DNA from: an uncultured bacterium
GTDB taxonomy: Bacteria; Bacteroidota; Bacteroidia; Bacteroidales; Bacteroidaceae
DNA: 64,000 nucleotides
Assembly (NCBI GenBank): GCA_905216095.1
Contig: CAJMSQ010000005.1
Location: 1-64,000 of the forward strand
Direction of reading: 5' to 3'
Shown: in pieces, positions 27,428 to 33,977 of the stretch
How positions within the stretch are numbered: position 1 is the first letter of the stretch
Layout of the letters: each line of letters begins with the position of its first letter
Notes under the pieces: model-generated
Seen by the model: the letters and a program-made list of their open reading frames with translations, nothing else
Database searches by the model: none
Told to the model about the DNA's origin: nothing
Translations under genes and position numbers: made by a program

Positions 27428-28621
27428 TTAGTCTTGTCCATGGTTGGCGTAGAATACCCGCAGGGGCGTGGAAAGTACCTTGATGAAACCTTTCGCGTCG
27501 TCGGCGGTCCAGCCCTTCTGGGTCTCGCCATATTCGCCGAACTTGGTTTTTACGAGGTCGTCCTTGCTGTCTACGCCGACCGTACTGAACGAGAGCGGGC
27601 GCAGTTCAAGGATGACAGTGCCGTTCACATGGCGCTGCGAACTTTCGAGCATGGCTTCGATGTCGCGCATCACGGGCTCCAGATACTGGCTCTCGTGGAG
27701 GAACATGCCGTACCAGTTGGCCACTTGGTCCTTCCAGTATTGTTGCCACTTCGACAAGGTGTATTTTTCGAGGAAACGGTGGGCCCCGATGATGAGGGCC
27801 GGCGCTGCGGCTTCAAAACCTACGCGGCCCTTGATGCCTATGATGGTGTCGCCGACGTGCATGTCGCGGCCGATGCCGAATGCCGCGCCGATTTCTTCCA
27901 CCTTGCATATGGCTGCGATGGGGTCGTCGTATCTTACGCCGTCGATGGCCTTGAGTTCGCCCGCCTCAAAGGTGAGTTCGAGCCGCTTCGTGCCTTTTTC
28001 CGTCACCTGTTTGAGATATGCTTCCTCGGGCAGGCCTTGTGCGGAATCGAGAATCTCGCCTCCGCAGATGCTTGTGCCCCATATGCCGACGTTGTAGGAG
28101 TACTTCAGTTTCGTAAAGTCGGCATGGAAGCCGTTGGCATTGAGGTAGTCCACCTCTTCCTGGCGGCTGAGGTTTCCGTCGCGGGTGAGCGTGATGATTT
28201 CCATGTCGGGACACATCACGAGAAAGGTCATGTCGAAACGCACCTGGTCATTTCCGGCGCCGGTGGAGCCGTGTGCGATGGCGTGCGCGCCGATTTCCTT
28301 CGCGTAGCGGGCGATGGCCATTCCCTGGAAGATACGTTCGGACGACACGGATATGGGATAGACGTTGTTACGCAGCACATTGCCGTAAATCATATAGCGG
28401 AGGCTCTTGTCATAATACTCCTGCGTGACGTCAAGAGTGACGTAGGACGTCGCTCCCAGCTTGTAGGCGTTCTCTTCATTGGCCTTGAGCTGCGCTTCAC
28501 TGAATCCGCCCGTATTTGCACAGGCTGCGTATACTTCATATCCGTTCTTGGCCAGATACATCACCGTGTAAGACGTGTCCAACCCGCCGCTGTAAGCGAC
28601 TACTACTTTCTTTTTTGCCAT
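27428..28621 (-). CDS. argG: Argininosuccinate synthase
   Basis: ArgG joins citrulline and aspartate with ATP. The 397 aa begin MAKKKVVVAYSGGLDTSYTV (PP-loop). Further motifs are AHGSTGAGNDQVRFDMTFLV and the citrulline/aspartate-binding YSYNVGIWGTSICGGEI. Length is normal. Part of the argR-GNAT-argG-pspC-argC-argD operon, 77 bp downstream of the GNAT gene. Confidence 0.95.
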   Translation of the reverse strand: MAKKKVVVAYSGGLDTSYTVMYLAKNGYEVYAACANTGGFSEAQLKANEENAYKLGATSYVTLDVTQEYYDKSLRYMIYGNVLRNNVYPISVSSERIFQGMAIARYAKEIGAHAIAHGSTGAGNDQVRFDMTFLVMCPDMEIITLTRDGNLSRQEEVDYLNANGFHADFTKLKYSYNVGIWGTSICGGEILDSAQGLPEEAYLKQVTEKGTKRLELTFEAGELKAIDGVRYDDPIAAICKVEEIGAAFGIGRDMHVGDTIIGIKGRVGFEAAAPALIIGAHRFLEKYTLSKWQQYWKDQVANWYGMFLHESQYLEPVMRDIEAMLESSQRHVNGTVILELRPLSFSTVGVDSKDDLVKTKFGEYGETQKGWTADDAKGFIKVLSTPLRVFYANHGQD

Positions 28622-28698
28622 TTCTGTAATTGTTTTCTATCCGGGCCGCCCGTCAGACGGCACTGCGCTTAATGTTGTTTTTGCCGGTTGCCTTTTGG

Positions 28699-29334
28699 TC
28701 ATTCGAGTCCCTCGGCCTGCTTCACAAAGTCCACCACGTCCTGTGGCAGTTCCGCGGGGAGCTTGTCGCCGGGATGCCGTTCCGGGTCGTAGAGCATACC
28801 TGTGCAGACGCAGTACTTGCGGCCTGTGCGCGCCAGGACGTCGCAATTGATGCAACAAGGTGCCTCGGGTGTGCCGCAACCCTTCCAGTACTCGTCATCC
28901 TGCGTGAGTTCCGCAAAAGGAACAGGCACGTAGCCGAGCGAAGTATTGATGCGCATCACCGCTCCCGAGCTGGTAAGGCCGAATATCTTGGCTTTGGGCC
29001 AGCGCAGGCGGGAGAGCGAGAAGGCCAGCCGCTTGATGCGTGTCGCCAGATGGTGGCCGCGGAACTTCGGGACGACAATCAGTCCCGAGTTGGCCACATA
29101 ATGTTTGTTTTCCCAGCTTTCTATGTAGCAGAAGCCGGCGAACTCCTCGCCGCTGAGTGCTATGATGGCTTTGCGTTCCTTCATTTTCGTGGCCAGGTAC
29201 TCGTGGGTACGCGACGCTATGCCCGAGCCGCGCACTTTTGCCGCGTCGGTAATGGTCTGCAAGATGGTATCGACATACTTCTCATGCGAGGCATCGGCCA
29301 CGATAACATTGATTCCGTCGTTATATTCTTCCAT
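28699..29334 (-). CDS. GNAT N-acyltransferase of the arginine operon (probable N-acylglutamate synthase)
   Basis: 211 aa. The N-terminal two thirds are a GNAT fold with the acyl-CoA loop VVPKFRGHHLATRIKRLAFS. The C-terminal part is cysteine-rich (APCCINCDVL followed by KYCVCTGMLYDPE), unusual for a GNAT and possibly metal-binding. Its place between argR and argG suggests it catalyses the first step of the pathway, N-acylation of glutamate. With the SOTC-type carbamoyltransferase at 60 kb, the acyl group is probably succinyl. This is inferred from context, not from active-site residues. Confidence 0.75.
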   Translation of the reverse strand: MEEYNDGINVIVADASHEKYVDTILQTITDAAKVRGSGIASRTHEYLATKMKERKAIIALSGEEFAGFCYIESWENKHYVANSGLIVVPKFRGHHLATRIKRLAFSLSRLRWPKAKIFGLTSSGAVMRINTSLGYVPVPFAELTQDDEYWKGCGTPEAPCCINCDVLARTGRKYCVCTGMLYDPERHPGDKLPAELPQDVVDFVKQAEGLE

Positions 29335-29389
29335 TTATTATTGTGTATATGTATTTTCGTTTCAAGTCAGAGGCATCCGGCCGCAACTG

Positions 29390-29887
29390 TCACGGCAAGG
29401 TGTATTTCACGGCAGGCAGCACGGCGGTCAGTTCGTCTATGAGCGTTTCGCGTTGCGTGCCTTCGCGCATGACAATCAGTATGGTGTCGTCGCCTGCAAT
29501 GGTGCCTGTCACGGCGGGCAAGCCATGCGCGTCGATGTCCGAGGCCAGTCCCGCCGCGTAGCCGGGACGTGTGTGCAACACTGCCAGATTTCCGGAGAAG
29601 TCGATGCGTTCAAAGCCGGTGTTGCGTACGACTGCCGCCGCCAGCCCCGGGCCTGCCGTGCGCTTGTACAGGGGATGGTCGGGCAGGACATAGCGCGGGA
29701 CGTCATTGTCCAGCACCTTGACAGCCTTGAGCTTGCGCAAGTCGCGCGAAAGAGTGGCCTGCGTCAGCTCGAAACCGTGTCGCGCCAGTTCACGCAGTAT
29801 CTCCTCCTGGCTACTTGCCTCCTTGCTGGCAAGTATGATACGCAAAACGCTGATTCTGTCTGCACGTTTTTCCATTGGAGTATGCAT
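29390..29887 (-). CDS. argR: Arginine repressor ArgR
   Basis: The arginine-responsive DNA-binding regulator. The N-terminal winged helix ([20 protein letters not shown], then [19 protein letters not shown]) is followed by the C-terminal oligomerisation/arginine-binding domain with [15 protein letters not shown] and [16 protein letters not shown], which carries the GDD arginine-binding motif. Start at 29887 (MHTPMEKRA) or 29875 (MEKRA). It is the first gene of the arginine operon and probably regulates its own promoter, whose AT-rich surroundings could hold an ARG box. Confidence 0.93.
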   Translation of the reverse strand: MHTPMEKRADRISVLRIILASKEASSQEEILRELARHGFELTQATLSRDLRKLKAVKVLDNDVPRYVLPDHPLYKRTAGPGLAAAVVRNTGFERIDFSGNLAVLHTRPGYAAGLASDIDAHGLPAVTGTIAGDDTILIVMREGTQRETLIDELTAVLPAVKYTLP

Positions 29888-29907
29888 GTTTTTGTATAAA
29901 TATGCGG

Positions 29908-29938
29908 CAAAATTACACATTTTTGAGGCCTTATGCAA
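29908..29938 (-). promoter_or_regulatory. Promoter of the arginine operon
   Basis: On the minus strand: TTG at 29938-29936, 20-bp spacer, TAATTTTG at 29915-29908, an exact consensus match. Transcription would start just upstream of argR. Confidence 0.8.
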
Positions 29939-30222
29939 GTTTTATTCTGATTTTATTCATTTTTTTTCTGCATTTAAGCCGCTTGGGCGCGGACATGGCG
30001 TCGCCGGACTGCCGGCCGGACCGGTGAAAGTCCGGGAAAGGTCCGTGAGGCGGCTTTTTGGAAAAATCTTTCCCTGAAAAACGGACGACGTGACGAGTTA
30101 TTCGTATTTTTGTGCGGCACGGAGTTCGTTCCGGCCCGTTCCCGGGCTGTGCCATGCCCGTATAACGGGCGCGGCAGTCCGGCATAAAACGCACCATACC
30201 TATATATATAATAGCTTCTCCC
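29939..30222. other. Intergenic region between argR and the GH127-like gene
   Basis: No ORF with coding character. It holds GC-rich palindromic stretches around 30010-30050, a plus-strand -7 box TATTTTTG at 30105-30112 and an AT-rich TATATATATAATA tract at about 30200 just before the next start codon. Confidence 0.5.
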
Positions 30223-31395
30223 ATGATTCGCAAGAAATTCATCCGCATTCTCCTCATTCTGTTGCCGGCCTGTGTCGGCCTGTCACTCGGGGCACAGGAC
30301 CGTTTGCCGCATCCGCTGCGTTTTGTCCCGGCGGACAGTACGCTGGTCTGGGGGCTTGACAACAGCCACCTCACGTCTACCGCGCTGAAGGTGGACCGTA
30401 GTCTGTCCGAGACGCCTTTCAGTGCGGACGGGGTGTCGAAAAAAACGTTCCGTGCTGCCCTGAAAGCATGGAGGGAAAGCATTCTGCCCACACTCAGCCT
30501 TACGGGTGGTGACGACGGGAAGCCTGCCGGAGCACAGGCCGTGGCGGCTGCCAACACGCTTGCGGCGGCTGCGCGGCTCTTCCTGCTGACGGGCGAGGCG
30601 GAATATGCCGAGGTCATGGAGCGAAGCCTGTTCAACGCATTGCTGGCCGAGGCTTCGGCCGAAGGACCGCTGACTTTCGAAAAGCATTTCGCGGCCCGCG
30701 CGCTGCGGAACGGCGCGGGCACCATGTATGCCTACGAGCCAGGCGGCGCCACGCTCTACATCAATTATTATGCCAACAGTTCCACGCGCATCGACGCGGG
30801 GGATGTCAGGCTCAGCGTGGAGCAACTCACGGGTATGCCGCATTCCGGCCGCGTGAAGTTGCGCATCGAAGGCATGAAGAGCGAGCAAACGCCCGTCAAA
30901 ATCCTTCTGCGCATCCCGATGTGGGCCATGCGCCGGCCGTACCCCGGCTTCGCGTACGCCGCCGGCGGCGAAGTCCTGCCTATGCCCGTGGTCTATGTGA
31001 ACGGAAAGGAGTTGCTGGCCACCAAGACGGAGCGCGGTTTTCTGGTCATAGACCGGAAGTGGAACAACGGCGATGAAATCCTTTTCGATCTGCCGGACAC
31101 GCCGTTCGTCCTGCGGCGCAAGACGGACGGAAAGGCGGTCCGCGGCAGCGTGGCCGTGCAGCGCGGCCCTTTTGTCTATGCCATGAGGGGCGAGATGCCC
31201 GCCGGGCACTACTTCTCCGCGAACCGGGAACTGACGGAAGAAGTGGAGGACGGTTCGGACGGCAATGTCCTGTTGCGCGGCAGCCTTTTCCGCGATGCGG
31301 GAACGCCGGCCGACGCGCCCGCTCCCGAGGTGCCGTTGCTGTTATACCCTTTCAAGGACGTGAAAGGGGCGTTCTGGCTGCGCGAGCCAAGATGA
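30223..31395 (+). CDS. Secreted GH127-like (DUF1680) protein, truncated and lacking catalytic cysteines
   Basis: 390 aa with a signal peptide ending near LGAQ. From about residue 105 it resembles the later half of GH127 beta-L-arabinofuranosidases: AARLFLLTGEAEYAEVMERSLFNA, LYINYYANSSTRID, KILLRIPMWAMRRPYP, WNNGDEILFDLP and GSVAVQRGPFVYAM. The usual large N-terminal part of the alpha-barrel is missing. The segment where GH127 enzymes carry the CCP cysteine pair that binds zinc and acts as nucleophile reads instead without any cysteine. It is probably not an active arabinofuranosidase; a binding or relic role is more likely. Confidence 0.65.
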   Translation: MIRKKFIRILLILLPACVGLSLGAQDRLPHPLRFVPADSTLVWGLDNSHLTSTALKVDRSLSETPFSADGVSKKTFRAALKAWRESILPTLSLTGGDDGKPAGAQAVAAANTLAAAARLFLLTGEAEYAEVMERSLFNALLAEASAEGPLTFEKHFAARALRNGAGTMYAYEPGGATLYINYYANSSTRIDAGDVRLSVEQLTGMPHSGRVKLRIEGMKSEQTPVKILLRIPMWAMRRPYPGFAYAAGGEVLPMPVVYVNGKELLATKTERGFLVIDRKWNNGDEILFDLPDTPFVLRRKTDGKAVRGSVAVQRGPFVYAMRGEMPAGHYFSANRELTEEVEDGSDGNVLLRGSLFRDAGTPADAPAPEVPLLLYPFKDVKGAFWLREPR

Positions 31396-31480
31396 ACGGC
31401 GCATTAAGCCCGCATGTGAAAACGAATATCCCGTTCCGACGGCCTCCGGACGGGCCTCAAAATAAAAATCCATCACCGCC

Positions 31481-32059
31481 ATGACCCAGATGAAAGTAAC
31501 ATCGGAAGCACCGGGTGCGGAAGATACAAGAGAGAAAACGGGCAGTGACGCCCCACAAGCCGGTATGGAAGAAAAAGAACGCCTCCGGCTGCTCGAAACC
31601 TTCATCCGCACATTCCTGCCCGCTGTCCCCAGCCGTCACCGCAACTTGGCGAACGAAGTACACCACGTGTCCACGACGCTGCGCCGCGTCCTGCTGCAAC
31701 AATCCGGCATCCGTGTCAGCGCGGACGAGTGCATGGACACCTTTGTCCGGCTTCACTACTGCGTATTCAACCGTTACGGCGTGTGGGATGTGAAGAAACA
31801 ACAACTGTATGCCGACATGCCGCGCGACCTTTTCGGGGAAGTTGCGGCCGACCCTGTGCCGGCAAGTTCCGGCACGGCGGAAAACAAAGGGTTGAGGCGG
31901 AGAAGAAAAGACGACCTGCTGCACGTGAACGTCGATCCGCACGTGGTCCGCGCCTTGCGCCTGACTACCATTCCGCTGCCGGCCAATACGAATGCCGACA
32001 AGCGCGAAGCCATCGAGCGGCTGCGGAGCCGGATAGCCGGACTGTGCGGAAAGGCGTAA
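31481..32059 (+). CDS. Conserved-looking hypothetical protein
   Basis: 192 aa, not recognised. The first 30 residues are polar and low-complexity. A central helical part (LETFIRTFLPAVPSRHRNLA, then TTLRRVLLQQSG and YCVFNRYGVWDVKKQQLYA) looks folded, then a basic linker GLRRRRKDD precedes a short C-terminal domain with LRLTTIPLPANTNADKREAI. No signal peptide or membrane segment. It lies 85 bp after the GH127-like gene in the same direction and converges on udk. Codon use looks native, so it is likely a real gene. Confidence 0.55.
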   Translation: MTQMKVTSEAPGAEDTREKTGSDAPQAGMEEKERLRLLETFIRTFLPAVPSRHRNLANEVHHVSTTLRRVLLQQSGIRVSADECMDTFVRLHYCVFNRYGVWDVKKQQLYADMPRDLFGEVAADPVPASSGTAENKGLRRRRKDDLLHVNVDPHVVRALRLTTIPLPANTNADKREAIERLRSRIAGLCGKA

Positions 32060-32132
32060 TCGGTCCGCGCAGTGCGGCAACGTCCATGCGTCACATTCCC
32101 GCACGCCTTATATATAATAATGTGTATCTTGC

Positions 32133-32774
32133 TCAACCTCGCTGCAACGAGCGTTGCACGCGCTGTTCCTTCAGGGCCGACATGATGTACATCTGCATCA
32201 TGGCGACGGCCCGTTCGTTCTGCCCGCCGTTAGGTATGATGATGTCCGAATATTGCTTGGTGGGTTCTATGAATTCGTCGTGCATCGGCTTGAGCACGTT
32301 GCGGTATTTCGACACCAGCATCTCCAGCGGGTGGCCGCGCTCGGCGATGTCGCGCTCGATGACCCGCAGCAGGCGTTCATCGGGTCCGGCATCGACAAAA
32401 ATCTTCAGGTCCATCTGGTCGCGGAGCGCCTTGTCGTAAAGCGTCATGATGCCTTCGACGATAATGACCTCCTTGGGCTCGACATGGATGGTCTCCTGCA
32501 GGCGCGTACACGTCAGGTAGGAGTACGTGGGCTGCTCTATGGCGCGCCCGGCCTTCAGTTCCTCTATCTGATGGGCCAGCAAGGGCCAGTCGAAAGCATC
32601 GGGGTGGTCGAAATTGGTCAGTTTGCGCACATCGAGCGGCAGTTCGTCCTGCGCGTTATAGTAGGAATCCTGCGGTATGACGGCAACAGAGCCCTCGGGC
32701 AGGCTTTCCAGAATTTTGCGGACCACGGTAGTCTTTCCCGACCCCGTTCCGCCGGCTATTCCTATTATCAACAT
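32133..32774 (-). CDS. udk: Uridine kinase
   Basis: Udk phosphorylates uridine and cytidine in pyrimidine salvage. The start at 32774 gives 213 aa beginning MLIIGIAGGTGSGKTTVVRK (P-loop). Characteristic motifs are VIPQDSYYNAQDELP, NFDHPDAFDWPLL, IIVEGIMTLYDKALRDQMDL and IERDIAERGHPLE. Upstream in-frame codons cross the promoter at 32834 and are rejected. Confidence 0.94.
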   Translation of the reverse strand: MLIIGIAGGTGSGKTTVVRKILESLPEGSVAVIPQDSYYNAQDELPLDVRKLTNFDHPDAFDWPLLAHQIEELKAGRAIEQPTYSYLTCTRLQETIHVEPKEVIIVEGIMTLYDKALRDQMDLKIFVDAGPDERLLRVIERDIAERGHPLEMLVSKYRNVLKPMHDEFIEPTKQYSDIIIPNGGQNERAVAMMQMYIMSALKEQRVQRSLQRG

Positions 32775-32833
32775 AGTGTTCGGCTTAAGGTTAAGAAAAA
32801 GCGGAAGTGCAGGAAAAACATCCTGCCGGCAGG

Positions 32834-32841
32834 CAAAAGTA
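32834..32841 (-). promoter_or_regulatory. -7 box for udk
   Basis: TACTTTTG on the minus strand, about 60 bp before the udk start codon. Confidence 0.55.
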
Positions 32842-32856
32842 GCGATTTTCCGGCAT

Positions 32857-32882
32857 ACGGGCGGGTATCTCCGCCCGTTTTT
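32857..32882 (+). terminator. Terminator-like hairpin between the udk and HD-gene promoters
   Basis: ACGGGCGG (32857-32864) pairs with CCGCCCGT (32871-32878), followed by TTTTT. It sits immediately upstream of the TAAATTTG box, so it may insulate the promoter or be a remnant of the hairpin-bearing repeat family. Confidence 0.5.
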
Positions 32883-32884
32883 CG

Positions 32885-32892
32885 TAAATTTG
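32885..32892 (+). promoter_or_regulatory. -7 box for the HD-domain gene
   Basis: TAAATTTG directly after the hairpin T-run; leader of about 75 nt. Confidence 0.5.
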
Positions 32893-32971
32893 CCCGGACA
32901 CGGCACCATCGCAGGGCTGCAGGCGGGGCCTTATGCCCGTCCGCCCTCGCGCAAGCCTGTTTACGGAAAAC

Positions 32972-33508
32972 ATGACAGCACTCGAAATCATACACAAGTA
33001 TTATCCCGACGACAACGAACTGCGTCGTCTGCTCATCCATCACAGCCGGCAGGTGACCGCACGGGCGCTCCGTGTGGCCGGGAAGCATCCCGAACTGCAC
33101 CTTGACCGCGACTTTCTGGCACATGCCGCCATGTTGCACGACATCGGCATCTTCCTGACCGACGCGCCCGGCATCCATTGCCACGGCACGCGGCCCTACC
33201 TGCTGCACGGCCGCCTGGGCGCGGAACTGATGCGCCGCGAGGGCGACGAGCGGACCGCACGTGTGTGCGAGCGCCATACGGGGACGGGGCTGACCGCCGA
33301 AGCCATTGCGGCGCAAGGCCTGCCTTTGCCCCCCGGGGACTATCTGCCCGAGACGCTCGAGGAACAAGTCATCTGCTATGCCGACAAGTTCTATTCAAAA
33401 AGCCACCCCGAGCGCGAACGGAGCGTCGGACAGACCGCCGAAAGTCTGGGGAAATTCGGCGCGGACAGCGTGCGGAAGTTCCTGGAATGGGCTGCGCGTT
33501 TCGAGTGA
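32972..33508 (+). CDS. HD domain-containing protein (putative phosphohydrolase)
   Basis: 178 aa starting MTALEIIHKYYPDDNELRRL. The HD metal-binding series is LIHHSRQVTARAL (His), HAAMLHDIGIF (His-Asp) and later HGRLGAEL with CERHTGTGL. This is the compact single-domain HD family common in Bacteroidota, of unknown substrate, possibly a nucleotide or phosphate ester. The start at 32972 is preferred to an upstream in-frame codon. Repeat copy D starts 27 bp after the stop. Confidence 0.85.
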   Translation: MTALEIIHKYYPDDNELRRLLIHHSRQVTARALRVAGKHPELHLDRDFLAHAAMLHDIGIFLTDAPGIHCHGTRPYLLHGRLGAELMRREGDERTARVCERHTGTGLTAEAIAAQGLPLPPGDYLPETLEEQVICYADKFYSKSHPERERSVGQTAESLGKFGADSVRKFLEWAARFE

Positions 33509-33535
33509 GGCACCGGAGGCGATAGAGCCCGCCGT

Positions 33536-33793
33536 GAATTTTAACACAATTTGCTTTTGGGCGAAAAATGTATTATCTTTGTACTACGGAAGTACGGGGG
33601 CGGCGTGAAACCGCCCCTTTTTCGTGCCCGCAGGCCCGTTTTACGCCGAATTTTCCCGTGGAGAAGGATTTTCTATGTGCCATGTAGTTTTTCGTACATG
33701 CCATGTAGCGTTTCCCGTCCCTGCATGTAGGTGAAACTACAAGCCATGTACGCCGCGCCAAAAGTGAGCAAAGGTTAAAAATGTTAATGTCGG
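33536..33793 (+). repeat. Intergenic promoter-hairpin repeat, copy D
   Basis: Ends are GAATTTTAAC and GTTAATGTC. The promoter is TTG 33551-33553, N20, TATCTTTG 33574-33581. The GGGGCGG/CCGCCCC hairpin with TTTTT follows at about 33597-33622. Nearly identical to copies C and E. Lies between the HD gene and lptD. Confidence 0.88.
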
Positions 33794-33931
33794 CCGGCGG
33801 CGGAAGCCGTTCCCGACCTCGCTGCCCGCGCAGACCGGAGTCCGGCCGGCGGAGAAGCGTTTCCGGCCGGCGGAACAGGGCTTTTTACGTTAATTCCCGT
33901 GCGCACGCGGACGCGTGTCATTTATTTTATG

Positions 33932-33939
33932 TATTTTTG
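33932..33939 (+). promoter_or_regulatory. -7 box for lptD
   Basis: TATTTTTG, with a leader of about 30-35 nt to the TTG start codon. Confidence 0.6.
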
Positions 33940-33977
33940 CCCGATAAAAAACAATAAGCAGCGCGATTCCTCGAAAC

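Noticed and set aside
33573..33761. A conserved open frame of about 60 codons (RRTWLVVSPTCRD...) on the reverse strand of repeat copies C, D, E and F
   Set aside because: Most differences between near-identical copies change the amino acid, copy G carries a frameshift relative to the upstream part of the frame, copy B stops early, and there is no consistent start codon. The similarity follows from DNA-level conservation.
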